From positions 3,097,423 to 3,161,422 of the forward strand of contig LT629697.1 of the NCBI GenBank assembly GCA_900100325.1: a DNA stretch of 64,000 bases. The letters are read 5' to 3'. The notes under the pieces were generated by a model. It was not told where the DNA came from and ran no database searches. It saw only the letters and a list, made by a program, of their open reading frames with translations. This DNA is from Frankineae bacterium MT45 (GTDB lineage: Bacteria > Actinomycetota > Actinomycetes > Mycobacteriales > Jatrophihabitantaceae). Positions 1-8,866 of this stretch are shown here, piece after piece (the first letter of the stretch is position 1; the number at the start of each line of letters is the position of its first letter). A program made the translations under genes and the position numbers.

Positions 1-1138
1 GCAGCAATGACCTCCAGCCACCGGCGCCCGGGATCAGCATCGCTGTTGCCAGCAGGGCCACTCCGAGTGCCAGGGCACCGGCCACGAGCAGCCATGAGTC
101 GAAGCGCCGGAACAGACGAGGGGAGAGCGCCGCGAACCCCATCGCCCCCAGCGCCAGTGGCAGCGACATGACTGCACCCTGCGTCGGGGTGAGTCCGATC
201 CCGAGCTGCAGAGTTAGCGACAGCGTGAAGACCAGCCCGGTGAAGACCCCATAGACGAGCAGCGCGAGAAGTGATCCCCAGCCGAAGCTCGGTCGCCGCA
301 GCAGAGCTACCCGCAGCAGCGGGTCGCCACCCCGGCCGTCAAGACGAGCCTCGTGGCTCACGAAGCATGCGAGTACGAGCGGCGCGATGAGCAACGCAGC
401 CAGCGAGTAAGTCCCCCAGCCGAGGCTGGTGCCGATGCTCAGGGCACCGACGAGGAGGAAGAGCCCGCAACCACAGAGGGCGGCTCCGGCCACGTCCGGC
501 CGCGGCCGCGGCCGGACTCGCGACTCGGGGAGGCAACTCCGGCCGAGAACGAGAGCGACCAGCGCGAACGGGACGTTGATGAAGAAGATGAGCCGCCAGC
601 CCCAGCCAGCGAGATTGAGACTGAGCAGCGCGGCGCCGACGTTCGGCCCGATGATGCTGGCGATGCCGGCGGTCGCACCATAGATGGCAAAAGCGGCCGT
701 CCGGGTGGCCGGGGCGAATGTGGTCGCGATGAGCGCGACCGTCTGGGCCGCCATCAGCGCACCGGAGGCACCCTGCAGGAACCGGAGCGCGACGAGCTCT
801 GACAGGTGATTGACGCAGCCGCAGGCGGCCGAGGTCGCGGCGAAGGCGGTGAGGCCGATGAGGAAGACCCGCCTGCGACCGTGACGGTCTCCGATCCGCG
901 CCGCTGTGAGCAGAGAGCAGGCGAAGGTCAGGGTGTAGGCGATCGGGATGAGCTGAAGCGATCGAGCCGGGGCATGCAGGCCGGAACCTATGGCGGGGAG
1001 CGCGATGTTGACGCCAGTGACGTCGAGCATCTGCATGAAGACCGCGATCAGGCAGACACTCAGGGCGAGCCGACTGCGATACCCGTCGACCGGCGCCGCC
1101 GGGGGCGTGGCGACCTGGAGCACCGGTGACGACGACAC
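1..1138 (-). CDS. MFS transporter, DHA2-like drug exporter (3' end beyond window)
   Basis: The frame is open from a GTG at 1138 to the left edge, so the C-terminus is missing. The translation has strongly hydrophobic helices and a QMLDVTGVNIALP segment in the first membrane helix, typical of the 14-helix DHA2 (EmrB/QacA) branch of the major facilitator superfamily. A GDRHGRRR loop matches the conserved MFS motif between helices 2 and 3. The start lies 9 bp after the stop of the acyltransferase gene upstream, in the same frame, so no earlier start is possible and the two are probably translationally coupled. By family it is a proton-coupled exporter in the cytoplasmic membrane. Its substrate is unknown; the neighbour suggests it could export the acylated product (inference). 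Confidence 0.85.
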   Translation of the reverse strand, partial: MSSSPVLQVATPPAAPVDGYRSRLALSVCLIAVFMQMLDVTGVNIALPAIGSGLHAPARSLQLIPIAYTLTFACSLLTAARIGDRHGRRRVFLIGLTAFAATSAACGCVNHLSELVALRFLQGASGALMAAQTVALIATTFAPATRTAAFAIYGATAGIASIIGPNVGAALLSLNLAGWGWRLIFFINVPFALVALVLGRSCLPESRVRPRPRPDVAGAALCGCGLFLLVGALSIGTSLGWGTYSLAALLIAPLVLACFVSHEARLDGRGGDPLLRVALLRRPSFGWGSLLALLVYGVFTGLVFTLSLTLQLGIGLTPTQGAVMSLPLALGAMGFAALSPRLFRRFDSWLLVAGALALGVALLATAMLIPGAGGWRSLL

Positions 1139-1147
1139 GAGCCCGAG

Positions 1148-2623
1148 CTAGCCGACCCGGGAGGTCTCAAGGCGCCCAAGCGCCAGGTCGCCCGAGCTCA
1201 TCGCGGTGATGCAATCCGGTGCCGGCGGATGGTAGTCCCCCTCGTCAACGACGCTCTGGAAGATCTCGTTGAGCTTGGCGAAGTAGAGGTCGATCGACCG
1301 CCCCGCCTGCTCGGTGTCCGGGTACAGAAAGATCGCGCTGGTGTGATCGGTGAATCGGTTGATCCACATGAAGACATCCTCGGAACTGCCCCGGCTGCCG
1401 AAGAGACCCACCTTCGCCGCCGCCAACTCCTCCTCGCCCGGCAACTTCCGCACGTCGACGTAGGAGATCATCGGGGCCGTCCAACCCGGCTTGGTGGTGA
1501 TGCCGTGCTCCGGAGTCACCAACTCCAGCACCCGGTGGTAGGACGTGTCTCCCAACGCCTTCCCATCGACGAAGGCCTGCTGGGCCAGCGCGGCGAGCTG
1601 CAGGAACGAGGTCGCCCCAGCCACACTGAAATGGATCGGAATGAGGCTGGCGAACCAACCGATCGCCCCCCACTCGCCCGGCGTCGCGCGGGTGCTCTTC
1701 GGTGTGAGTCCGAGATACACCGACCGGCCGGTCAACTCGTACTGGGCCAGCGCAGCGGCCGCGAAGATCCCGCCGCTGAACTTGGCTCCGACGCCTTCGC
1801 AGGCCTCGTCGAAACGCGCGGCCCGGGCTGGGTCAAGCAGCGGATACGCCGTGTCGGCCGTGCGCGTGTAGCCATCCTCGCCAACACCAAGATCCAATGG
1901 GAAAGTAGGCAGATCCCCGCCGTTGGACTGGACGATATCGATCCAGCTCCGCACCGTCGGCGACTCCAGATCGAGCTCCGCACTGGCCGCACGCTCCCGC
2001 TGGCAGTACTCGACGTAGCTTCCCGGAGTGGGCAGGGCGCTCGCGGTCCGGGTCAGCGCGCTGGTGTACAGCTCGCGCAGCTCATAGATCGTGAGCGCCT
2101 GGGAGATACCGTCGGTCGCGATGTGGTCGATCGCTGCATACACCGTAAATCGTTCGGGTTGCTCGATCACACCGAACGTGAAGCACTCCCAGACGTCCGG
2201 GCCCGGCGTCGCGGCCTGAACGTGATCGCGGATGAGTTCCGGGTCGGTGAAGTCACCATGATCGGTCGGCGCGAGGTCCACCTCGGCTGCGTCGACGAGG
2301 TGCCGCCGCGATCCCTGCTCGCCGGTCGTGAACCAGGTCAGGAAGGTGTCATGACGGGTGACGAACGAGTTCACCGCCGAGGTCATGGCGTCGATGTCCA
2401 GCACTCCGACTATGTCGAAGGTGATCAGGCAGAGCCTGGAGAACCGAAAGCCAGAATGCCGATTGCGATAGGCCGACTCGAGGTAGGCCTCCTGAATGTG
2501 CGCGGGCGGAGTCGGATGTTCGGGGGCATTTCTGGCTGCTCGTCGCGACGCTTCGGTCGGCGCCCAGGAAATTAACCGCCCGGGAACTGGCATCCACCGG
2601 TCTACAAGCCCGAATTTGACCAT
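1148..2623 (-). CDS. Condensation-domain (PapA-like) acyltransferase
   Basis: About 490 residues. The motif DHIATDG near residue 165 is the HxxxDG catalytic signature of the NRPS condensation/PapA acyltransferase fold. The N-terminal arrangement (a W-P rich opening, then a SRLCLITFDI strand and RHDTFLTWF) and the length resemble mycobacterial PapA1/PapA2/PapA3, which esterify trehalose or related sugars with polyketide or fatty acyl groups. Start: ATG 2623 is chosen because GGGGGA lies 7 nt upstream; an in-frame GTG at 2647 has no such site. No PKS gene is visible here and the next gene is an MFS rather than the MmpL partner used in mycobacteria, so substrate and product are open. Confidence 0.8.
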   Translation of the reverse strand: MVKFGLVDRWMPVPGRLISWAPTEASRRAARNAPEHPTPPAHIQEAYLESAYRNRHSGFRFSRLCLITFDIVGVLDIDAMTSAVNSFVTRHDTFLTWFTTGEQGSRRHLVDAAEVDLAPTDHGDFTDPELIRDHVQAATPGPDVWECFTFGVIEQPERFTVYAAIDHIATDGISQALTIYELRELYTSALTRTASALPTPGSYVEYCQRERAASAELDLESPTVRSWIDIVQSNGGDLPTFPLDLGVGEDGYTRTADTAYPLLDPARAARFDEACEGVGAKFSGGIFAAAALAQYELTGRSVYLGLTPKSTRATPGEWGAIGWFASLIPIHFSVAGATSFLQLAALAQQAFVDGKALGDTSYHRVLELVTPEHGITTKPGWTAPMISYVDVRKLPGEEELAAAKVGLFGSRGSSEDVFMWINRFTDHTSAIFLYPDTEQAGRSIDLYFAKLNEIFQSVVDEGDYHPPAPDCITAMSSGDLALGRLETSRVG

Positions 2624-3024
2624 GACTTTGTCCCCCGATTTCATCACTCAATGCCGAGGGCGACGGGTCGCCATTCATGAATTCCCTCGGGTAGGGCGAG
2701 AGTGTATGCGATCGGATCTCCCGAATTCAAGCACGAGATTTCGCGCCCCACTCGGGCAGAACTCCACTTCATTTCACCCTCGCCGGCCCGTCGCGGGAGT
2801 TGCCAGACCGCGCGCCCGCTTCGGCACCTAAGCTGACACCAGGTTGGCGACCGACCTCGGGAGTGCAGCGGCAGGGACCTCCCGACCGAGAAGTCTCCCG
2901 CGTCAGGCCAGCGTCTGGAGTCTCCGGGCAGTTCGCGGCATTTCTGGCGACTTACCGGCACAGAATGGACAGCCACTCACTACAAGCGCCCAGCCAGCCA
3001 CCCAATGTGTTGCTGTTGTCAGTA

Positions 3025-3047
3025 GTACCGACATCGGTACTCGGTAC
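3025..3047. promoter_or_regulatory. Inverted repeat plus extra half-site, candidate operator
   Basis: GTACCGA-CA-TCGGTAC (3025-3040) is a perfect 7-2-7 inverted repeat, followed at once by a third TCGGTAC half-site (3041-3047). The length and symmetry suit a TetR- or MarR-type dimer site. No regulator gene is adjacent, so the binding protein is unknown. Confidence 0.4.
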
Positions 3048-3130
3048 TTTGGTACACATGTGCCGCACGTCACATTATCTGCCTTCGGTACCGCTTTCTT
3101 TCGCTCAAAAAGAGCCCTAACTTACGGAAT

Positions 3131-3155
3131 GGTAAGACTCCTTACCGGCCGGTAA
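3131..3155. promoter_or_regulatory. Overlapping palindromes upstream of the lipase
   Basis: TTACCGGCCGGTAA (3142-3155) is a perfect 14-bp palindrome. It overlaps a second inverted repeat, GGTAAG-ACTC-CTTACC (3131-3146), so the CTTACC arm can pair either way. It may be an operator or a leader hairpin of the lipase transcript. Confidence 0.4.
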
Positions 3156-3382
3156 CCTTCGGTCGCAAATCATGTACGGAAATGTTCAAAACCTGGGCCG
3201 GATGCCTCCGACCATCGACGCTTATTGGAATGCGGTCCAAGGGTGCTCAGTTCGGTTCCTCCTGCCTGCGTAATTGTGTGCTGGTGACGGGCGGTGATCG
3301 CTCGATTTGGTGCGTTGAATGGGCACCAGATCGGCGGCGGTTGCTCGCCTCAGCAATCTCTTCTACGACACCGGAGGCTCGG

Positions 3383-4660
3383 ATGAGTGCGGGGCAGATT
3401 CGAATGCAAAATCACAGTCGGTTGCGGCTACTTTTAGCTGTAGTAACCGTCGCACTCAGCGCCGTCGCGGTCTGTGTAAATGCAGGTCTCCACCAGTCCG
3501 GCGCCGGCGCCGACACTGCCACGACTTTTCCGGTCCCGGCCAACGATCCGTTCTACGCCTCGCCGGCCAACCTCGCCGACCTACCCAATGGCAAGGTCAT
3601 CCGGTGGCGCACGGTCCCGGCCAAGATCGCCTTTCTTGGCATCAACGTCCCGCTCACCGCGTGGCAACTGGCGTACCGCTCCAACGATGCCCATGATCAG
3701 CCCATCACCTCGGTGACCACGCTGCTGGTGCCCACCGCGAAGTACACCGGGAAGGCGGCCAGCCGCCCGCTCATCGCGTACCAGACGGCCGAGGACAGCA
3801 CGGGATCTCAGTGCGCACCCTCGTACACCCTCGAGACCAACAGTTCGGTGCTCACCGGGCAGGAACAGTCACTCATGGCCGAAGCCCTGAACAAGGGCTT
3901 CGCCCTCGACGTGGCCGACTACGAAGGGCCGAACTCCGGCTTCCTGGTTGGACGTCAGGCCGCGCACATCGCCCTCGACGGCATCCGGGCGGCGCTGAGT
4001 TTCGCGCCGGCTGGATTCAACAGCAATACCCCGGTCGGTGCCTGGGGCTACTCCGGCGGCGGTCATGCGACGGCGTGGACGGCCGAACTCCAGCACAGCT
4101 ATGCACCTGACCTGAAGATCCTGGGAATTGCCTTCGGCGGGGCACCGGCCAACCTGGAGAACTCCTACAAGCAACTCAACGGCGGGCCCTTCGTCGGGTT
4201 CATGCTCGGCGCAATCGTCGGGGTCAGCCATGGCTACCCGGAGTGGGATATCCAGTCCCAACTCAATGCGAAGGGCAAGGCCGTCTACGCGTCGGTCGAC
4301 CAGAAGTGCACGGCCGACTTCGTGGTCAATGTCGCCTTCACCAACGTCAACGACCTGACCACGGTGCCGAACGGCATCGACCTGCCGCAGAACCAGGCGA
4401 TCATCTCGCTGGACAACCTCGGCCAGAACATGCCGGTGGCGCCCATCTACGACTACTACTCACTCCTCGACGAGGCCATCCCGACCGCCGACTCGGTGGC
4501 CCTGATCAAGAAGTACTGCAGCGCCGGCGTACAGGTGATCGCTCAGCCCGTCGCGCTCTCCGAGCACGTCACCCTCGGCATCATCAAGACGCCGGACGTC
4601 CTTAACTTCCTTGACGATCGCTTCAACGGCAAGCCGGTCACCGGCGCCTGCAAGCTCTGA
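3383..4660 (+). CDS. Secreted LIP-family lipase/esterase
   Basis: 425 residues. An N-terminal signal peptide (LRLLLAVVTVALSAVAV, after basic residues) is followed by an alpha/beta hydrolase of the secretory lipase (LIP, PF03583) type. The nucleophile elbow is GYSGGG in WGYSGGGHATAW, as in actinobacterial LIP lipases. Family members hydrolyse acylglycerols or other esters outside the cell. Start: ATG 3383 has GGAGG five bases upstream; the frame is open further 5' to 3182, but that extension has no ribosome site and would bury the signal peptide. The gene stands alone behind a long regulatory region. Confidence 0.85.
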   Translation: MSAGQIRMQNHSRLRLLLAVVTVALSAVAVCVNAGLHQSGAGADTATTFPVPANDPFYASPANLADLPNGKVIRWRTVPAKIAFLGINVPLTAWQLAYRSNDAHDQPITSVTTLLVPTAKYTGKAASRPLIAYQTAEDSTGSQCAPSYTLETNSSVLTGQEQSLMAEALNKGFALDVADYEGPNSGFLVGRQAAHIALDGIRAALSFAPAGFNSNTPVGAWGYSGGGHATAWTAELQHSYAPDLKILGIAFGGAPANLENSYKQLNGGPFVGFMLGAIVGVSHGYPEWDIQSQLNAKGKAVYASVDQKCTADFVVNVAFTNVNDLTTVPNGIDLPQNQAIISLDNLGQNMPVAPIYDYYSLLDEAIPTADSVALIKKYCSAGVQVIAQPVALSEHVTLGIIKTPDVLNFLDDRFNGKPVTGACKL

Positions 4661-4698
4661 TCCGACTCCGATCCGGCTCTGATCCGACTCCGATCCGG
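4655..4698. repeat. Two tandem copies of a 22-bp unit
   Basis: The unit begins CTCTGATCCGACTCCGATCC and is repeated exactly at 4655-4676 and 4677-4698. The first copy includes the stop codon of the lipase gene. The array lies just before the ribosome-binding site of the next gene. No function is evident. Confidence 0.8.
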
Positions 4699-4723
4699 CC
4701 CCGTAACGGCGAAGGGAACTGCG

Positions 4724-5665
4724 ATGCCACCGGCCAACACACCCCCGAATTTCTACCCGAAGCCCAGGTGGAGCGTCACACAATTGGTGGCGGCGAAGCG
4801 GGGCCGGACGATCTCGGTCGTGCTCCCGGCCCTGAACGAAGAGGAGACCGTCGCCAACGTCGTGGCGAGTGTCCGGCCGCTACTGGGCAGCCTGGTCGAC
4901 GAGCTGATCGTCCTCGACTCGGGGTCGACGGACAACACGCGCCGGGTCGCGGCGGCGGCCGGTGCGCAGGTCTGGACGCGCGAGGAGGTCCTCCCCGACC
5001 TTCCGGTGCGTCCGGGCAAGGGCGAGGTGCTCTGGCGCTCGCTCGCCGTGGCCGAGGGCGACATCGTCGTCTTCGTGGACTCCGACCTGCTCGACCCCAG
5101 TCCGCGGTTCGTCCCGGCGCTGGTCGGGCCACTCCTGCTGCAACCTGATGTCCAGCTGGTCAAGGGTTTCTACCGCCGTCCACTGACGATCGATGGGCGT
5201 ACCGATGCCCATGGCGGCGGCCGGGTGACCCAACTCCTCGCCCGCCCACTCCTCACCGGGCTGGTACCGGAGTTGGGCGACATTCTTCAGCCACTCGGCG
5301 GTGAGTACGCCGCCAGTCGGCAGCTGCTTCGGGCCATCCCCTTCGCGCCCGGCTACGGAGTCGAGATCGGGATCCTGATCGACGCCTACCGCCGCTACGG
5401 CATGGAGGCGATTGCCCAGGTAAATCTGGGTGTTCGCACCCATCGCAACCGTCCGCTGAACGAGTTGGCCGTGATGAGCCGCCAGATCCTGGCCAGTGCC
5501 CTGGCCCGCCTCGGGATCGCCGACTCGGGCATCGATCTCAGCACGTTCGGCTACGACGGGACGCGCTACAGCGCCGACGGCGGATCGCTTTCGGTCCTCA
5601 ACCGGCCGCCGATGTGCAGCATCGATCACGGACAACACGGCTCCAGATCCTTCGCCGACGGCTAA
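4724..5665 (+). CDS. gpgS: Glucosyl-3-phosphoglycerate synthase
   Basis: 313 residues, a GT-A family 2-like fold of family GT81. Visible landmarks: PALNEE at 35-40 (nucleotide-sugar binding start), DSGSTDNT at about 65-72, PGKGE at 97-101 and the metal-binding DSD at 119-121. This matches GpgS, which transfers glucose from a nucleotide sugar to D-3-phosphoglycerate, the first step of methylglucose lipopolysaccharide or glucosylglycerate synthesis in actinobacteria. GAAGGGA precedes the ATG. The usual partner phosphatase GpgP is not next to it here. Confidence 0.88.
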   Translation: MPPANTPPNFYPKPRWSVTQLVAAKRGRTISVVLPALNEEETVANVVASVRPLLGSLVDELIVLDSGSTDNTRRVAAAAGAQVWTREEVLPDLPVRPGKGEVLWRSLAVAEGDIVVFVDSDLLDPSPRFVPALVGPLLLQPDVQLVKGFYRRPLTIDGRTDAHGGGRVTQLLARPLLTGLVPELGDILQPLGGEYAASRQLLRAIPFAPGYGVEIGILIDAYRRYGMEAIAQVNLGVRTHRNRPLNELAVMSRQILASALARLGIADSGIDLSTFGYDGTRYSADGGSLSVLNRPPMCSIDHGQHGSRSFADG

Positions 5666-5839
5666 GGATCACAGGCACCGCTGCTACGCCGTCGGAGCGC
5701 GGCGGCTCTCCGGATCCGCTCCTCGATGCCTTTCGCAAGCTGGTGAACAAAGTGAGCCCGATCACTTTTGGGTCTTCCCTCGACGCCCACTTAGGGCCAG
5801 ACTGGATTCACGAGACAACATTCTTCAAGGGGTGAATTC

Positions 5840-6136
5840 GTGGGCGGATTGGTTGGCGACGCGACACAGTTGAGGGCGGTCAATCGGGCGATCGAGGAGC
5901 TACAGGCACGTGTGGGTGAGGCCCGCAACGCCTACGGCAACATCCCTCCGATAAGCCGTCTGGTGAACGATGTGGAGCGGCTGCGCATCGACGCCGGCGA
6001 CCTCGTCGGCGTGCCCACCCGAGTCCCGGAGCCCGCACTGACGCCCATTCAGATCGACAACACTCCGGCCGACGCGCTCATGTGGCGCGACGCCGACGAC
6101 GAGGGCATCGGCGGATACCACGGCACCAAGCGGTGA
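5840..6136 (+). CDS. Small conserved protein at the head of the succinate dehydrogenase operon
   Basis: 98 residues, GTG start behind AAGGGG. It is hydrophilic, with a heptad-like N-terminal half (AIEELQARVGEARNAYG) and a C-terminal acidic stretch. Its length and position match Rv0250c, the small gene ahead of Rv0249c-Rv0247c in M. tuberculosis. Its stop overlaps the GTG of sdhC (GTGA), so translation is coupled. Function is unknown; an assembly or accessory role for the complex is inference from position. Confidence 0.75.
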   Translation: MGGLVGDATQLRAVNRAIEELQARVGEARNAYGNIPPISRLVNDVERLRIDAGDLVGVPTRVPEPALTPIQIDNTPADALMWRDADDEGIGGYHGTKR

Positions 6137-6948
6137 CGCGCGCGGACGCACGCGCCGGTGTCTCCGCTCCGGGCCGGGCCCAGGTACCGGCCCGGACGCT
6201 GCGCGGGGATCGATGGTGGATCCAGCCGGTTGTCACGGCGACGCTGCTCACGGCTTGGCTGCTCTATGCGCTGATCCGAACGGCGTCCCAGCGTAACTAC
6301 TTCGTGCCCGAGTACCACTACCTCTCCCCCTTCTCCTCGCCCTGCGTCTCGGCCTCCTGTGATCCGGCGTCACGGGATTTCGGAACCTGGTTCGGCCACT
6401 TCCCGCCGTTCGTGCCGTTTGCCTTACTGGTACTGCCCTTTCTCCTTGGCTTCCGGCTGACCTGTTACTACTACCGCAAGGCGTACTACCGCTCGTTCTG
6501 GCTCTCCCCGCCGGCCTGCGCGGTGCCCGAGCCGCACACCCGCTATACCGGAGAGACCCGCTTCCCCCTGATCGTGCAGAACGCTCATCGCTACTTCTTC
6601 TATCTCGCGGTGGTTATCTCGGTCATCAACAGCTACGACGCCGTCCGCTCCTTCCACGGTGCCGACGGCGGCTTCGGTATCGGGCTCGGCACCATCATCA
6701 TCGTGGTGAACGTCTTGTTTCTGTGGACGTACACGATCTCCTGCCACTCCTGCCGGCATCTGATGGGCGGGCGCCTGAAGCACTTCTCGGTGCACCCCTT
6801 CCGGTACAAGGCCTGGACGTTCGTGAGCCGCCTCAACACCCGGCACATGCAGCTGGCCTGGACGACGCTGGCCACGCTTGTCATCACCGATGGCTACATC
6901 GCCCTCGTCGCCTCCGGCACGATCACCGACCCACGACTCTTCAACTGA
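6133..6948 (+). CDS. sdhC: Succinate dehydrogenase membrane subunit, type F (Sdh1-like)
   Basis: 271 residues from the GTG at 6133, which overlaps the preceding stop by 4 bp; a longer in-frame ATG at 6082 would lie inside the upstream gene. About five hydrophobic helices (near residues 35-50, 92-108, 150-168, 183-200 and 238-262). Size and layout match Rv0249c, membrane anchor of mycobacterial Sdh1, not the short SdhC/SdhD pair of classical complex II. The segment SCHSCRH (203-209) after the fourth helix offers two Cys and two His. In the M. smegmatis Sdh1 structure the single membrane subunit holds a Rieske-type [2Fe-2S] cluster; these residues are candidate ligands (inference). The protein anchors SdhAB and passes electrons to quinone. 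Confidence 0.88.
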   Translation: MTRADARAGVSAPGRAQVPARTLRGDRWWIQPVVTATLLTAWLLYALIRTASQRNYFVPEYHYLSPFSSPCVSASCDPASRDFGTWFGHFPPFVPFALLVLPFLLGFRLTCYYYRKAYYRSFWLSPPACAVPEPHTRYTGETRFPLIVQNAHRYFFYLAVVISVINSYDAVRSFHGADGGFGIGLGTIIIVVNVLFLWTYTISCHSCRHLMGGRLKHFSVHPFRYKAWTFVSRLNTRHMQLAWTTLATLVITDGYIALVASGTITDPRLFN

Positions 6949-6964
6949 CGGGCATCCTGCAACG

Positions 6965-8866
6965 ATGAGTGCTGAAGTAGAGACCCATGACTACGACGTC
7001 CTGATCATCGGGGCGGGCGGCGCCGGTCTGCGCGCGGCGATCGCGGCCCGTGAGGAGGGGATGCGTACCGCGATCATCTGCAAGTCCCTATTCGGCAAGG
7101 CACATACGGTCATGGCCGAGGGCGGCATCGCGGCCAGCATGGGCAACGTCAACTCGCACGACAACTGGCAGGTGCACTTCCGTGACACCATGCGCGGCGG
7201 CAAGTTCCTGAATTCATGGCGGATGGCCGAACTGCACGCGAAGGAGGCGCCGGACCGGGTCTGGGAACTCGAGACCTACGGGGCGCTCTTCGATCGCACC
7301 AAGGACGGCAAGATCAGCCAGCGAAACTTCGGTGGCCACGAGTACCCACGGCTGGCCCATGTCGGGGATCGCACCGGCCTGGAACTGATCCGCACCCTGC
7401 AGCAGAAGATCGTCTCGCTGCAGCAGGAGGATCTGCGCGAGAGCGGTGACCTCGACGCCCGGCTGAAGGTCTTCGCCGAGTGCACGATCACCGAACTGCT
7501 CCGTGACCCATCTGGATCAATCGCCGGCGCCTTCGGGTACTGGCGGGAGTCGGGACGCTTCGTACTCTTCCGCGCGCCGGCCGTCGTGCTGGCCACCGGC
7601 GGGGTCGGGAAGTCCTTCAAGGTCACGTCGAATTCATGGGAGTACACCGGGGACGGGCACGCACTCGCCCTGCGCGCCGGTTCTTCCCTGCTGAATATGG
7701 AGTTCATCCAGTTCCATCCGACCGGCATGGTCTGGCCCCCGTCGGTAAAGGGCATTCTGGTCACCGAGTCGGTCCGCGGCGATGGCGGCGTGCTGCGCAA
7801 CTCCGACGGCAAGCGCTTCATGTTCGACTACGTGCCTGACGTCTTCCGCGGCCAGTACGCCGACAACGAGGCCGAGGCCGACCGCTGGTACGACGACCCC
7901 GACAACAACAAGCGAACCCCCGACCTCCTCCCCCGTGATGAGGTGGCGCGGGCCATCAACTCCGAAGTGAAGGCCGGACGCGGATCGCCGCATGGCGGGG
8001 TCTTCCTCGACATCGCATCCCGTCGCACGCCGGCTGAGATCCTCAAGCGATTGCCGTCGATGCACCATCAATTCAAGGAACTGGCCGACGTTGACATCAC
8101 CTCCGAGCCGATGGAGGTCGGCCCGACCTGTCACTACGTGATGGGTGGGGTCGAGGTCGATCCGGACACGGCCGCGGCGGCGGGCGTCGCCGGGCTCTTC
8201 GCCGCCGGCGAGGTCGCCGGCGGAATGCACGGGTCGAACCGGCTGGGCGGCAACTCGCTCTCGGACCTGCTCGTCTTCGGCCGGCGCGCCGGTGTCGGCT
8301 CGGCCCAGTACGTCAAGTCGCTCGGCGCTGGCCGCCCGCAGGTCAGCCCGGAGCAGGTCGACGCGGCCAGCTCCAACGCCCTGGCCCCATTCGCCAATGA
8401 GGGTGGCGAGAATCCGTACACGCTGCACCAGGAACTTCAGCAGACCATGAACGATCTGGTGGGGATCATCCGCAAGGCCGAGGAGGTCGAGCAGGCTCTC
8501 GCCAAGCTTCAGGAGTTGAAGGTGCGCGCCCGGACGGTCACGGTGGAGGGGCATCGGCAGTTCAACCCGGGCTGGCATCTCGCCCTGGATCTGCGCAACA
8601 TGCTCGCCGTGAGTGAGTGCGTCGCCCGAGCCGCCCTGCTGCGCGAGGAGAGCCGCGGCGGCCATACCCGCGACGACTTCCCGAAGATGGATCCGAACTG
8701 GCGTCGGGTGAATCTCATCTGCTCCCTGAATGGCGACGGGATCGACGTGACCCGCCAACCGATGTCGACGATGCGCGACGACCTGATCTCCCTCTTCGCC
8801 CGCGACGAACTGGGCAAGTACCTCACCGACGAAGAACTCAACGCACTGCCGGAGGCGACCGAATGA
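6965..8866 (+). CDS. sdhA: Succinate dehydrogenase flavoprotein subunit
   Basis: 633 residues from ATG 6965, 16 bp after sdhC. The Rossmann motif GAGGAG is at 16-21, and H47 in KAHTVMAEGG is the expected covalent FAD attachment histidine. HPTGMVWPP and the HGSNRLGGNSLSD region are capping-domain and FAD/dicarboxylate-site landmarks. It oxidises succinate to fumarate on the cytoplasmic face. Length and sequence style match Rv0248c. Its stop overlaps the sdhB start (ATGA). Confidence 0.93.
   Translation: MSAEVETHDYDVLIIGAGGAGLRAAIAAREEGMRTAIICKSLFGKAHTVMAEGGIAASMGNVNSHDNWQVHFRDTMRGGKFLNSWRMAELHAKEAPDRVWELETYGALFDRTKDGKISQRNFGGHEYPRLAHVGDRTGLELIRTLQQKIVSLQQEDLRESGDLDARLKVFAECTITELLRDPSGSIAGAFGYWRESGRFVLFRAPAVVLATGGVGKSFKVTSNSWEYTGDGHALALRAGSSLLNMEFIQFHPTGMVWPPSVKGILVTESVRGDGGVLRNSDGKRFMFDYVPDVFRGQYADNEAEADRWYDDPDNNKRTPDLLPRDEVARAINSEVKAGRGSPHGGVFLDIASRRTPAEILKRLPSMHHQFKELADVDITSEPMEVGPTCHYVMGGVEVDPDTAAAAGVAGLFAAGEVAGGMHGSNRLGGNSLSDLLVFGRRAGVGSAQYVKSLGAGRPQVSPEQVDAASSNALAPFANEGGENPYTLHQELQQTMNDLVGIIRKAEEVEQALAKLQELKVRARTVTVEGHRQFNPGWHLALDLRNMLAVSECVARAALLREESRGGHTRDDFPKMDPNWRRVNLICSLNGDGIDVTRQPMSTMRDDLISLFARDELGKYLTDEELNALPEATE

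Larger units (their letters stand above)
2624..3382. other. Divergent intergenic region with operator-like palindromes
   Basis: About 760 bp between the divergent acyltransferase and lipase genes with no convincing gene. It is less GC-rich than its surroundings, and contains GTAC-rich inverted repeats at 3025-3047 and a perfect palindrome at 3142-3155, listed separately. Confidence 0.6.

Noticed and set aside
353..1129. Two plus-strand frames in the first kilobase
   Set aside because: Shadows of the MFS exporter, whose minus-strand frame is open from 1138 to the left edge with clear membrane helices.
1229..2575. Long plus-strand frame (448 codons) opposite the acyltransferase gene
   Set aside because: Antisense shadow of a high-GC gene; the minus-strand product has the HxxxDG motif and family-like sequence, while this one has no recognisable fold.
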